42,365 bases of DNA from Nautiliaceae bacterium (GCA_027062625.1 JAMOSZ010000031.1:1-42365); one strand, 5' to 3'; counted from the first letter of the stretch, positions 1 through 8,875 are shown. A program made the numbers and translations. Notes: a model not told the origin generated them from the sequence alone.

Positions 1-1
1 T

Positions 2-976
2 TACAGCACATCAATAAGACTTATAAATAGACGCGCAAAAAACTATAAAAAATACCGTCCTATTGCTTATGTGCCAAATTTTGCAAAAAAAATTATTCCT
101 CTTATAGACAAAAACGCTACTTTTTTAGGATGGGGATATAAAAAAAGCGGCCTTGAAGCCATGGAAATGCCAAAATGGCTTTTATTGGAAGATGGCTTTA
201 TACGCTCAGTCGGTCTTGGAGTTCAAGGTTACCCAGCTTTTTCGGTAGTAGAAGACGATGCCGGAATGCATTATGATGCCAGCAAAGAAACCAGAATTGA
301 GAAAATTTTAAAAACGTATGACTTTAAAAACGACGAAAAACTTTTGAACAAAGCAAAAGAGGCTATTGAGCTTATTAAAAAATACAAAATTTCAAAATAC
401 AACCTCTCTCCCTTAACACTGCCCGAGAGCATAAAAAAATCTAAAAAGAAAAAAGTACTTATTATCGCTCAAACAGCTGGGGATAATTCTCTTGTATACG
501 GGAGGGCTTATGAATTTCAACCAAAAGATATAATCCTAAGTGCCCTTGAAGAAAACGAAGGCGCAGATGTATTTGTAAAAGTCCATCCGGATGTCTTAAC
601 AGGCAAAAGAAAAAGTTCAATTGATGTAGAGCTTGCCAAAAAATACTGTAAAGTTATAACTAAAAACTCCAATCCAATAATGCTTCTTGAAGAATTTGAC
701 AAAATTTACACTCAAACTTCACAAATGGGCTTTGAGGCGGCGTTTTTAGGAAAAGAAGTAATAACTCTTGGAATGCCTTTTTATGCCGGATGGGGAATAA
801 CGCAAGATAAACTAACCAATAATAGAAGAAAAAGAAAATTAACTCCTCTTGAAATTTTCGCCGGAGCATACATACTTTATAGCAGTTATTATAATCCATA
901 TGAAAAAAGAGAGTGCGACATAATTGAAGCAATAGAAACCATTTATAAAAAAAGAAAGGAAATATTAGGTGTTTAA
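2..976 (+). CDS. KpsC-like capsule polysaccharide synthesis protein (5' end outside window)
   Basis: Likely a Capsule_synth (PF05159) protein of the KpsC/LpsZ type, a cytoplasmic-face enzyme that builds the Kdo linker for capsule or surface polysaccharide. Visible family motifs are 'GWGYKKSG', 'LEDGFIRSVGLG', 'VFVKVHPDV' and 'FYAGWGITQD'. The track starts it at a GTG (position 71), but the frame is open to the window edge and the residues before it ('RPIAYVPNFAKK') read as family sequence, so the GTG is probably an internal valine and the gene is truncated by the window. Full KpsC has two such domains (about 650-700 aa), so this may be the second half or a one-domain relative. Its stop overlaps the next gene by 8 bp, which makes it part of the downstream operon. 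Confidence 0.85.
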   Translation, partial: YSTSIRLINRRAKNYKKYRPIAYVPNFAKKIIPLIDKNATFLGWGYKKSGLEAMEMPKWLLLEDGFIRSVGLGVQGYPAFSVVEDDAGMHYDASKETRIEKILKTYDFKNDEKLLNKAKEAIELIKKYKISKYNLSPLTLPESIKKSKKKKVLIIAQTAGDNSLVYGRAYEFQPKDIILSALEENEGADVFVKVHPDVLTGKRKSSIDVELAKKYCKVITKNSNPIMLLEEFDKIYTQTSQMGFEAAFLGKEVITLGMPFYAGWGITQDKLTNNRRKRKLTPLEIFAGAYILYSSYYNPYEKRECDIIEAIETIYKKRKEILGV

Positions 977-2663
977 ATTTTTAAAAGAGTATATGCCATA
1001 TTATAAACATTATAAAAAAGAGATTTTTTTAGCCCTTCTTGGAATGATAATGGTATCAGCGGCAACTGCCGCAACTGCTTATCTTGTAAAACCTGTTCTT
1101 GATAAGGTTTTTATTGAAAAAAACGAAAAAATGCTTTATATTTTGCCTCTTTTTATAATTCTAGCCTACTTCATAAAAGGAGTTGGAGCGGTTATTCAAC
1201 AATACTACATCGCATACATAGGAGAAGATATCGTAAGGAAAATTAGAGATAAATTTTTAAGCCATATTCTCTCCCTTGATTTAAACTTTTTTAAAAAAAT
1301 CCACTCAGGAGAGCTGATAAGCCGCATAATAAACGATATAAACAGAATCCAAAACGCAATCTCAACCCAAATGGCAAATTTAATCCAAAACTCCCTAATG
1401 GCACTTTTTTTAATGGGAGTCGTTATTTATCAAAACCCAAAGTTAGCTTTTTTTGCACTTGTTATTTTACCTTTTCTTATTTACCCAATCTCAATTATTA
1501 CTAAAAAGCTCAAAAAACTCTCTAAAAAATCTCAGGCAAAAACTGCTGATATAAATAAACATTTAAGTGAAATTTTCAAAAACATAGAAACTATAAAAGC
1601 TTATAATGCCAAAAAGGATGAAATAAAACACTTCTACGAAAATAACTTAAACTTTTTTAAAATCAATATAAAAGCAAAAAGAACCCAAATCCTTCTAACC
1701 CCGATTTTAGAACTTTTCTCAGCAACAATTGCGGCAATTGTGATAATAGTAGGAGGAAAGGAAGTAATTAATGGGGGGATGAGTGTTGGAGCGTTTTTTT
1801 CGTTTATGACGGCTCTTTTTATGATGACTGACCCAATCAGAAAAGTTGCAAAAAGCATCTCAAACATGCAAGAGGCAATTGCGGCAAATGAGAGATTAAA
1901 AGAAATTTTCAAAATAAAACCAAAAATAATTAACGGAAAAGAAACCCTAAAAGAGATTAAGGAGATTAAATTCAAAGATGTAAGCTTAAAATACGGCAAC
2001 AAAACCGCCTTAAAAAATATAAATTATCTTGCAACAAAACCCAAAATTATAGGACTTGTTGGAGATAGCGGAGGGGGGAAGAGTAGCTTTGTGAGTTTAA
2101 TTTTGAGGTTTTATGATGTAAGTAGCGGAGAGATTTTAATAAACAATAAAGACATAAAGAAGTATAAAATAAAAAGCCTAAGAGAAAAAATAGCTTACAT
2201 CCCCCAAACCATCCAAATCTTTAACGACACAATCGCGGCAAATGTTGCTTATGGTAAAGAGATAGACGAAAAAAGAGTAAAAGAGGCTTTGCAAAAGGCA
2301 AATTTGCTTGAATTTGTAGAAAGCTTACCAAATGGAATTTATACAATCTTGGAAGAAGGGGGAAGCAACCTCAGCGGCGGACAAAGACAAAGAATAGCGA
2401 TTGCAAGAGCCCTTTATAATAACCCTGATGTTTTAATACTTGATGAAGCCACAAGTGCACTTGATAACAAAAGCGAAGAGGTTATTATGAAAACAATTGA
2501 GAGTTTGGATAATAAACTCATCTTCATAATAGCCCACCGCCTCTCAACCATTGAAAAAGCGGATGAAATTTTGGTATTTAAGGGAGGAGAGATTGTTTGC
2601 AAAGGGAATAAAAATGAACTTCTTAAAAAGTGCAAAGAGTTTCAAAAGCTTTATAAAGGATAA
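969..2663 (+). CDS. MsbA-like lipid/polysaccharide ABC exporter
   Basis: A half-size type IV ABC exporter (564 aa) with an N-terminal six-helix membrane domain (roughly residues 17-290) and a C-terminal ATPase. Walker A is GDSGGGKSS (365-373), the signature is LSGGQ (468-472), Walker B leads into DEATSALD (492-499) and the switch histidine is in 'IIAHRLST' (about 523). All catalytic elements are intact. By family and neighbours it probably flips lipid A-core or another lipid-linked glycan across the inner membrane. It starts with GTG and has AAGGAAA about ten bases upstream. The next gene follows after 2 bp. Assignment to MsbA rather than another exporter of the same fold rests on context. 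Confidence 0.85.
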   Translation: MFKFLKEYMPYYKHYKKEIFLALLGMIMVSAATAATAYLVKPVLDKVFIEKNEKMLYILPLFIILAYFIKGVGAVIQQYYIAYIGEDIVRKIRDKFLSHILSLDLNFFKKIHSGELISRIINDINRIQNAISTQMANLIQNSLMALFLMGVVIYQNPKLAFFALVILPFLIYPISIITKKLKKLSKKSQAKTADINKHLSEIFKNIETIKAYNAKKDEIKHFYENNLNFFKINIKAKRTQILLTPILELFSATIAAIVIIVGGKEVINGGMSVGAFFSFMTALFMMTDPIRKVAKSISNMQEAIAANERLKEIFKIKPKIINGKETLKEIKEIKFKDVSLKYGNKTALKNINYLATKPKIIGLVGDSGGGKSSFVSLILRFYDVSSGEILINNKDIKKYKIKSLREKIAYIPQTIQIFNDTIAANVAYGKEIDEKRVKEALQKANLLEFVESLPNGIYTILEEGGSNLSGGQRQRIAIARALYNNPDVLILDEATSALDNKSEEVIMKTIESLDNKLIFIIAHRLSTIEKADEILVFKGGEIVCKGNKNELLKKCKEFQKLYKG

Positions 2664-2665
2664 TA

Positions 2666-3484
2666 ATGCATATTTCAATGGCACTACTGGTAAAAAATGA
2701 AATTGATATAATAGAAAAAAATATTCGCTTCCACTCAAAAATGGGAGTTGATAGTTTTGTAATAATGGATAATAATTCAGATGATGGAACTTATGAAAAA
2801 CTAAAAGAGCTTAGTAAAGAGTTTGAAATAACCTTAATTCAAAATAAAGAGCCTTATAAGCAAGCCAAATTTATGACCTACTTAACTAAACTTGCTAAAA
2901 AAAAGTATAATCCAAATTGGGTAATAAATTCAGATGCCGATGAATTTTGGGTAAGTAAGAAAGGATTAAAAAAGAGCTTACAAATAAAAGGGAGCGTCTT
3001 ACAAATTCCAAGGTATAATATGACACTATATAAAAGGCTTAATAACTGGTGGGAGAGTGAATATAAAGTAGTAAATCAAGTTTTGTACAAAGAAGGAGAA
3101 CCAAACATTATCCTTGGAAAAATCGGAAGAAAAGTTATAATCAATCCAAAAGGATACTTAAAAACAAACTCAGGTAACCACAGTGCAGAACACCTGTTTT
3201 TTTGGCAAAAAAAAGAGTTTAGAGAAATTGAGATTTTTCACTATCCAATAAGAAGCTATGAGCAGTTTGAAAAAAATATAAAAAATAGAGTTGCACTTTT
3301 AAAAATTGGAGCAAAAATGGGAAATCATTACAAAATGTGGGCAAGGGCGTATGAGCAAAATTGCTTAAAAGAGGAGTTTGAGAAAATTGTATTTAGCAAA
3401 GAAAAGCTAAAATGTCTTGAAGATGTGAATATAATAAAAAAAGATTCTACAATAAAGGAAATGTTTGAAAAGTTTAAAATATAA
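2666..3484 (+). CDS. Glycosyltransferase family 2-like protein
   Basis: A 272-aa protein with the start of a GT-A fold: 'MALLVKNEIDIIEKNI', then 'VIMDNNSDDGT' and the metal-binding DxD-like 'NSDADEFW' near residue 93. This matches the Glyco_tranf_2_4 type of glycosyltransferase found in lipopolysaccharide and capsule clusters. No membrane segment is evident, so it probably acts at the inner face of the membrane. It sits between the flippase and the phosphoethanolamine transferase genes in the same operon, with AAGGA before ATG, so it probably adds a sugar to the lipooligosaccharide or a surface glycan. The donor sugar cannot be told from the sequence. Confidence 0.8.
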   Translation: MHISMALLVKNEIDIIEKNIRFHSKMGVDSFVIMDNNSDDGTYEKLKELSKEFEITLIQNKEPYKQAKFMTYLTKLAKKKYNPNWVINSDADEFWVSKKGLKKSLQIKGSVLQIPRYNMTLYKRLNNWWESEYKVVNQVLYKEGEPNIILGKIGRKVIINPKGYLKTNSGNHSAEHLFFWQKKEFREIEIFHYPIRSYEQFEKNIKNRVALLKIGAKMGNHYKMWARAYEQNCLKEEFEKIVFSKEKLKCLEDVNIIKKDSTIKEMFEKFKI

Positions 3485-5000
3485 CTTAATAATTGCTACT
3501 CTTTTTACAATTTTACTCTTATTACCGGATTTTATAGGAAATATCTTATGGCAAAATTATTACATAATAACATCTAAAAATACTTTAAAAGAGATTGCAA
3601 TTACCTTTTTTATCTCTTTGCTTATCTCTTTTTCAAATGCAAGAATTTTATTTTTTACTCTTTTCTTTTTATTTGGAGTAATAGAGCTTATTTACTTTGA
3701 TTTTTTTCATTCTTACATTCAACCATATCAAACAGACTTGCTATTTAGTGAACTTGAAGACATTTTAGATTCACTAAAATCAATTGCGACATTTATTGGG
3801 ATTTTGATGGCTTTTGTAATAGCGATAATAGCTTTACTCTCTTACTTTCTAAAAAAACTCCCACTAAAATCATACAAACTCTCAACCATACTTCTTTTAA
3901 CATTAATATTAATTTTTCCATTTTTTGTAAACAAAAAAAAAGTAATCTACATCCCAAACTCAACCCATCTAAGCTATCTTAATACTTTCTTTGCTACAAA
4001 TTTATGGATACTAAATAAATTTAGCAAAAAAATAAAAAAGACTTATAAACCATACATAGTAAAAAAAGAAAGCAATGGAAAAAAAATAGTAATAGTAATA
4101 ATGGGAGAGAGTTTAAATTATAAAAGAATGCATCTATTTGGATGGGATATAAACAACACCCCAAACCTTGACAAACTCGCAAAAAACGATAAAAATTTTA
4201 TCTTCAAAAAAGCGATAAGCAGCGGGATTAATACTCCTGTTAGTGTTGTAAGCTTTTTTAATCTAAAAAGAGAGCCTCAAAATATAAATCTTTTACTCTC
4301 TCAAAAGACAAATCTTTTAAAACTTGCAAAAGAGAACAACTATTCAACCTACTGGCTAAGCCTCCAAGAAGAGGGAACTTCCATCTCAACCCTTTTAAAT
4401 TATGCAGATTACAAAAAAACGCGAAAAGATTTTATTAAAAAGTATGATGAAGTCTTAATTAACGAACTTAAAAAAATCCCAAACAAAAAAACTTTTATTA
4501 TTTTGCATCTAAGGGCAAACCATTCACCTTATGAAGAATATACTCCAAAAAAATTTTACAAATGGGACTTTCACTCAAAAGATTATGCAACCTACAAACG
4601 AAAAAGCTATTATAATGGAGTTTTGTATAATGATTATGTAATTTCAAAAGTGATTGAGTATGTAAAAAGTCATTTTAAAAACTATTCAATCTACTTTACA
4701 TCAGACCACGGGGAGATGCTTGGATTTAAGGATGAAGGGGGAAGGTTTGGACACTCTCAGCTGACATTCGGAGATACTTTTGTGCCATTTTTGTATTATA
4801 GCGATACAAAAAGAGAACTTAATAAAACCTTTTACAATCACTACCAAATTGGTAAAATGATAGCAAAAGACTTAGGATATGAAATAATAAATCCAAATGA
4901 AGATGGAACCTACTTTATAAACGGAGTTAGCATTGATGGAAGCAGTGGATTTATTCAATATAAAATAAACAACTCAAAGTTAATAAAGGAAAATAAGTGA
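3465..5000 (+). CDS. EptA-like phosphoethanolamine transferase, copy 1
   Basis: A membrane sulfatase-fold enzyme (511 aa) that would transfer phosphoethanolamine from phosphatidylethanolamine to lipid A, core sugar or another periplasmic target. About five hydrophobic helices fill residues 5-160; the periplasmic catalytic domain follows. Zinc and active-site residues can be placed by analogy with EptA/MCR: GE at 214-215, candidate nucleophile Thr257 in 'SSGINTPVS', His353 in 'ANHSP', and SDHGE at 413-417. It starts at TTG, with AAAGGA nine bases upstream, inside the end of the glycosyltransferase gene. Codons 382 to about 499 are identical in DNA to the following gene. Its stop overlaps the next start (GTGA). 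Confidence 0.85.
   Translation: MKSLKYNLIIATLFTILLLLPDFIGNILWQNYYIITSKNTLKEIAITFFISLLISFSNARILFFTLFFLFGVIELIYFDFFHSYIQPYQTDLLFSELEDILDSLKSIATFIGILMAFVIAIIALLSYFLKKLPLKSYKLSTILLLTLILIFPFFVNKKKVIYIPNSTHLSYLNTFFATNLWILNKFSKKIKKTYKPYIVKKESNGKKIVIVIMGESLNYKRMHLFGWDINNTPNLDKLAKNDKNFIFKKAISSGINTPVSVVSFFNLKREPQNINLLLSQKTNLLKLAKENNYSTYWLSLQEEGTSISTLLNYADYKKTRKDFIKKYDEVLINELKKIPNKKTFIILHLRANHSPYEEYTPKKFYKWDFHSKDYATYKRKSYYNGVLYNDYVISKVIEYVKSHFKNYSIYFTSDHGEMLGFKDEGGRFGHSQLTFGDTFVPFLYYSDTKRELNKTFYNHYQIGKMIAKDLGYEIINPNEDGTYFINGVSIDGSSGFIQYKINNSKLIKENK
4608..4961 (+). repeat. 354-bp perfect direct repeat, copy 1 (in eptA-like gene 1)
   Basis: Compared block by block with 6134-6487, every base matches (offset 1526). 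The match starts at the codons for YYNGVLYN and ends after GFIQY. It breaks off sharply at both ends (c/t before, a/c after). It encodes the zinc-binding SDHGE segment and the C-terminal part of the catalytic domain. Confidence 0.97.
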
Positions 5001-6562
5001 AAAAAATAGTGCCAAATTTTTTATTTGCAATAATAACAACCCTTCTTTTAATAGTACCAGATTTTATCACTAACCTATTCTTTAATGGATATTACGACTT
5101 TACCTGTTATAGATTTAGTAGAGAATTTTTTGCAACTTTGGCAATTACTTTTCTCCTAAGCTTTACACCAAGATACTTCCTAACAACAATTTTATCTCTT
5201 TTTGTCCTCTTTGCCTTTATAAGCATAGCTCATTTTGGATACTTTCATACTTACTTAATGCCTTATGAAATTGGCATATTAAAAAATAGCGACGATGTAA
5301 AAGATATATTTTTCTCTTTAAGTCAAATTGCACCACTTGTTATTTTACTTTTAATTTTATGGATAGGGATTACTACTTTTATCTACTTTCTTGATAAAAA
5401 GCTAAATCCCCAAAAAGCCCCAAAAATAAGCATTTCGCTCTTTCTTTTTGCTTTAATAATTTATCCATACTTTATTCACAAAAAACCAAATATCTATTTA
5501 GCAAACTTTACCCATTTTAGCTATTTCAATACTCTAAACACACTTTATCTTGCTTTACTTGATAGCTTTAAAAAACACTCTTACCACCACTACAAACCAT
5601 ACATAGTAAAAAAAGAAGGCAATGGGAAAAAAATAGTAATAGTAATAATGGGAGAGAGTTTAAATTATAAAAGAATGCACCTTTTTGGATGGGATGTAAA
5701 CAATACCCCAAACCTTGATAAACTCGCAAAAAACGATAAAAATTTTATCTTCAAACCAGCAATTAGCTGCTCTGTTAGGACAATTTGCTCAGTTACAACC
5801 TTTTTTTATAATAAAAGAGAACCTGATAACATAAACCTACTTTTAAACAATAAAACAAACCTTATGAAACTTGCCGATAAAAATGGATATGATACTTATT
5901 GGCTTAGTATGCAAAGTGATGTTAGCTTAGTCTCAAAAGTAATAAACTTTGCAAAGCATAAAAAGTTTGAATGGGAATTTAAAAGACACTATGATGATGC
6001 ATTAATTAATGAGTTAAAAAAGATCCCTTTTAATAAAAAAACATTTGTAGTCTTACATCTAAAAGCTGTCCACTCTCCTTATAATAAATATGTACCAAAA
6101 AAATTCCAAATATTCAAAGACAAAAGAGGAGCTTATTATAATGGAGTTTTGTATAATGATTATGTAATTTCAAAAGTGATTGAGTATGTAAAAAGTCATT
6201 TTAAAAACTATTCAATCTACTTTACATCAGACCACGGGGAGATGCTTGGATTTAAGGATGAAGGGGGAAGGTTTGGACACTCTCAGCTGACATTCGGAGA
6301 TACTTTTGTGCCATTTTTGTATTATAGCGATACAAAAAGAGAACTTAATAAAACCTTTTACAATCACTACCAAATTGGTAAAATGATAGCAAAAGACTTA
6401 GGATATGAAATAATAAATCCAAATGAAGATGGAACCTACTTTATAAACGGAGTTAGCATTGATGGAAGCAGTGGATTTATTCAATATCAATTCAAAAACT
6501 GCAACAATCCTTTAAAAAATCCAAAAGAGTGCATAAAAATTATAAAAAGGAAGCAATATTGA
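4997..6562 (+). CDS. EptA-like phosphoethanolamine transferase, copy 2
   Basis: A paralogue (521 aa) of the preceding gene with the same layout: helices in about residues 5-160, then a sulfatase-fold domain with GE at 219-220, candidate nucleophile Thr262 and SDHGE at 411-415. The membrane domain and the segment around the nucleophile differ from copy 1 ('SCSVRTICS' against 'SSGINTPVS'), and copy 2 has extra cysteines there, as in many EptA proteins that carry disulphides. From codon 380 onward 354 bp are identical to copy 1, after which the C-termini diverge (this one ends in a Lys/Cys-rich tail). It starts with GTG overlapping the previous stop. The two copies may act on different acceptor sites. 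Confidence 0.85.
   Translation: MKKIVPNFLFAIITTLLLIVPDFITNLFFNGYYDFTCYRFSREFFATLAITFLLSFTPRYFLTTILSLFVLFAFISIAHFGYFHTYLMPYEIGILKNSDDVKDIFFSLSQIAPLVILLLILWIGITTFIYFLDKKLNPQKAPKISISLFLFALIIYPYFIHKKPNIYLANFTHFSYFNTLNTLYLALLDSFKKHSYHHYKPYIVKKEGNGKKIVIVIMGESLNYKRMHLFGWDVNNTPNLDKLAKNDKNFIFKPAISCSVRTICSVTTFFYNKREPDNINLLLNNKTNLMKLADKNGYDTYWLSMQSDVSLVSKVINFAKHKKFEWEFKRHYDDALINELKKIPFNKKTFVVLHLKAVHSPYNKYVPKKFQIFKDKRGAYYNGVLYNDYVISKVIEYVKSHFKNYSIYFTSDHGEMLGFKDEGGRFGHSQLTFGDTFVPFLYYSDTKRELNKTFYNHYQIGKMIAKDLGYEIINPNEDGTYFINGVSIDGSSGFIQYQFKNCNNPLKNPKECIKIIKRKQY
6134..6487 (+). repeat. 354-bp perfect direct repeat, copy 2 (in eptA-like gene 2)
   Basis: The second member of the repeat described at 4608-4961, in the same reading frame and the same position within the protein. 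A shorter, nearly identical stretch lies further upstream in both genes (about 4047-4206 and 5592-5754, encoding 'KKIVIVIMGESLNYK'), separated by clearly diverged sequence. Confidence 0.97.
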
Positions 6563-6903
6563 AAAAGTATAATCTCTTTAAAAACGCAAGCTACGCAATT
6601 GAGGGGCTTTTTACGCTTTTAAAAGAAAAAGCTTTTTTACTTGAACTTTCATTTATAATCCCGCTTTTAACCCTTCTTTTTTTCTTAAATCTTACCCCAA
6701 CCCAAAAATCTATTATGGCAATGAGCCTTTTTATCATTTTAATCACAGAAGCTCTAAATACAGCGGTTGAGTATGTTGTGGATTTAGTAACCAATGAGTG
6801 GCACGAATTTGCAAAAAAAGCAAAAGATACCGCAAGTGCGGCGGTATTTCTTAGCTTAGTGCAAGCGGCAATAGTTTGGGGAGTTAATTTATTCTTTTCT
6901 TAA
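6559..6903 (+). CDS. dgkA: Diacylglycerol kinase
   Basis: A small integral-membrane kinase (114 aa with the start used here) that phosphorylates diacylglycerol to phosphatidic acid. The family signature is clear: 'ALNTAVEYVVDLVTNEWHEFAKKAKDTASAAVF', with the catalytic Glu of the 'E.LNTA.E' element, and three hydrophobic helices. The track begins at an ATG at 6529, but a TTG at 6559 has AAGG about eight bases upstream, overlaps the previous stop (TTGA) and gives the usual family length, so I prefer it. Being last in the operon behind two phosphoethanolamine transferases fits: those enzymes leave diacylglycerol, which DgkA recycles. Its 3' end overlaps the convergent phosphatase gene by 15 bp. 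Confidence 0.93.
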   Translation: MKKYNLFKNASYAIEGLFTLLKEKAFLLELSFIIPLLTLLFFLNLTPTQKSIMAMSLFIILITEALNTAVEYVVDLVTNEWHEFAKKAKDTASAAVFLSLVQAAIVWGVNLFFS

Positions 6904-7506
6904 AATTTTATCCGCTAAAAAATCGCTAAATCTATTTGATTTAAACTCTTTAAACTTATCCCTGTTTTTATCAAACCACTCAACAAAATCATCCCCATCA
7001 TAAAGCTCAAAAATCCTTTTTATCTTCCCAGCCTTACTCCAAGAAAGGTAGAGGTATTTAAGCCTTAACTCCTTTTTTATTGCCCACTCTTTATCACGCC
7101 CATTTAAAACATGCCAAAGAACCGCCACAAACCCCGTCCTATCGGCTCCGGCTTTGCAGTGAAAAAGAATAGGTTTTTTGGCAGTTTTAAGAATATTTAC
7201 AAGTTTTTCGAGTTCTTCTTTTCTGATTCTTTCAGGAGAGCGAGAAAGAAGCGCCACCGTATGATATTTAACTCCTATCTCCTCACAAATCTCTTTTTCT
7301 CTTTTATAAATATAATTTTTATTGTTTCCTCTTAGGTTTATGATAGTTTTTATACCGTATTTTTTTATTATCTTTTTAAGCCTCCAAGGCGTCATTTGAG
7401 CACTCCTATAAACTCCCTCATCCACTTTATGAAAATTAAACCAAAAAAGGTTTAAAAAGTTATGCTCTTCGCTTATTACTTTAAAAAATTCACGCAAAAT
7501 CTTCAA
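6889..7506 (-). CDS. Tyrosine/dual-specificity phosphatase family protein
   Basis: A 205-aa cysteine phosphatase. The P-loop HCKAGADRTG (Cys117 nucleophile, Arg123) matches HCx5R, and 'VYRSAQMTP' plus 'IKTIINLRG' near the N-terminus are typical of the bacterial dual-specificity phosphatase family. Substrate unknown; a phosphoprotein, phosphoinositide or lipid phosphate is possible. It starts with TTG, overlapping the end of the nnr gene by 17 bp, so it is the last gene of the tig-clpP-def-comM-nnr operon. Its 3' end meets dgkA, and the two transcripts would overlap tail to tail. No signal peptide is seen, so it should be cytoplasmic. Confidence 0.82.
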   Translation of the reverse strand: MKILREFFKVISEEHNFLNLFWFNFHKVDEGVYRSAQMTPWRLKKIIKKYGIKTIINLRGNNKNYIYKREKEICEEIGVKYHTVALLSRSPERIRKEELEKLVNILKTAKKPILFHCKAGADRTGFVAVLWHVLNGRDKEWAIKKELRLKYLYLSWSKAGKIKRIFELYDGDDFVEWFDKNRDKFKEFKSNRFSDFLADKILRKE

Positions 7507-8875
7507 GCCTTTTTATAAGTTTTAAAGGAGTTAGAGCATAATTTGGTTTATAATCTCCTGCAATTGAATGAGCCAAAGAAGCGTGAATTGTTGCTTTTAG
7601 AGGATGCCATTTTTGAGCAAGAAGTGAGCCAATCATACCAGCAAGCACATCCCCGCTCCCTCCTTTTGCAAGAGCCACGCTTCCATTTGGATCAATTACC
7701 AAATTGCCTTTATACGCAATTATCTTATTTGCTCCTTTTAACAAAAGCACAACATCTGGATAATTTTTGCTAAACATTTCAGCAAGCTCAAATCTGTTTA
7801 ATTGAACATCTTCTACACTATAATCTCCAAGCCCAACTATTTTTAATAAAGAAGCAAACTCTTTTGGATGAGGGGTTAAGACTATTTTATCTTTTTTCAA
7901 AAACTCTTTTATAACATCCTTATAAAACATATCAGCATCAATTACCATCGGAATATCAAGAGATAAAATCTTCTCCATCTCATCGTCAAAGTGATTATTA
8001 AGTCCCATTCCAAAAGCAAGTGCAGTGAAATTTTCAATATGGTGAGAGTGCATAATCTCATAAGGGATATTAATGTTTTCATTATGACTTACAACGCTAA
8101 CAAGCCCAGCCCCAAAATTAAAAGCAGCCATCGCCGCCATTATGCCAGCTCCTGTTTTTTCACCAACTAAAACCCCCAAATGTCCAAAAGTTCTTTTGTG
8201 AGCGTTTTTTACTCTTCTTATAGGCAAAATCAAATCCTCTTTTTGAACAATATGATATTTTGTAGGACCTTTGTATTTATTAAAACTCACTCCAAGATTT
8301 GCAACTTTTATCTTGCCTACATAATCTTTTGCAAAGTCACTATAAAGAGATAATTTTTCAGCCCCCATTGTCACCGTTAAATCAGCCCTAAATGCAACCG
8401 GTCTTAAATTTCCCTTATCATCAAGCCCCGTTGGAATATCGCACGCTATCTTAAAAGCCTTTGCCTTATTCATTCTTCTAATAAGAGAAATAATCTCCCC
8501 TGGCAAATCCCTTTTTAGCCCGCTTCCAAAAATAGCATCAACTATCACATCTCCGCTCTCACACTCCTTCTTTACTCTCCCCCCAACTGCTTTAAACCTT
8601 TCAAGTTGAAGTTTACACATCTTAGACTTAGCACCAAGTGGCAAGTAAAGATTTACAACATAATCTCCGTGCAAAATCCTTCCAAGAGTTATTCCATCAG
8701 CCCCGTTATTCCCAGGACCAGCAACTATATTTATCTTACTAAATTTTGGAAACTTTTTATAAATTTCAAGTGCCATTTCATAAGCGGCGTGCTCCATTAA
8801 AATATCTTCTGTTAAATGATATTTCTCATAACACTTCCTATCAAGACTATAAACCTCTTTATAAACTGGTCTCAT
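7490..8875 (-). CDS. nnr: Bifunctional NAD(P)H-hydrate epimerase / ADP-dependent dehydratase
   Basis: A fused repair enzyme of the E. coli YjeF type (461 aa). The N-terminal half (about 1-205) is the YjeF_N epimerase with 'GPGNNGADG' and 'DIPTGLD'; the C-terminal half (about 220-461) is the ribokinase-like dehydratase with 'VLTPHPKEFA' and 'ALAKGGSGDVLAGMIGSLLAQ'. Together they turn damaged NADHX/NADPHX back into NAD(P)H, using ADP. Hydration of NAD(P)H is faster when hot, so the gene fits a thermophile. It overlaps comM by 4 bp (ATGA) and the phosphatase by 17 bp. Both domains look complete. Confidence 0.93.
   Translation of the reverse strand: MRPVYKEVYSLDRKCYEKYHLTEDILMEHAAYEMALEIYKKFPKFSKINIVAGPGNNGADGITLGRILHGDYVVNLYLPLGAKSKMCKLQLERFKAVGGRVKKECESGDVIVDAIFGSGLKRDLPGEIISLIRRMNKAKAFKIACDIPTGLDDKGNLRPVAFRADLTVTMGAEKLSLYSDFAKDYVGKIKVANLGVSFNKYKGPTKYHIVQKEDLILPIRRVKNAHKRTFGHLGVLVGEKTGAGIMAAMAAFNFGAGLVSVVSHNENINIPYEIMHSHHIENFTALAFGMGLNNHFDDEMEKILSLDIPMVIDADMFYKDVIKEFLKKDKIVLTPHPKEFASLLKIVGLGDYSVEDVQLNRFELAEMFSKNYPDVVLLLKGANKIIAYKGNLVIDPNGSVALAKGGSGDVLAGMIGSLLAQKWHPLKATIHASLAHSIAGDYKPNYALTPLKLIKRLEDFA

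Noticed and set aside
71-73. GTG as the start of the KpsC-like gene
   Set aside because: The frame is open to the window edge and the upstream residues fit the family, so this codon is most likely internal.
1634-2002. Long minus-strand ORFs inside the MsbA-like, pyrE, ilvD and trigger factor genes
   Set aside because: They lie opposite strong conserved genes, have no recognisable motifs and show shadow composition; the sense frames explain the DNA.
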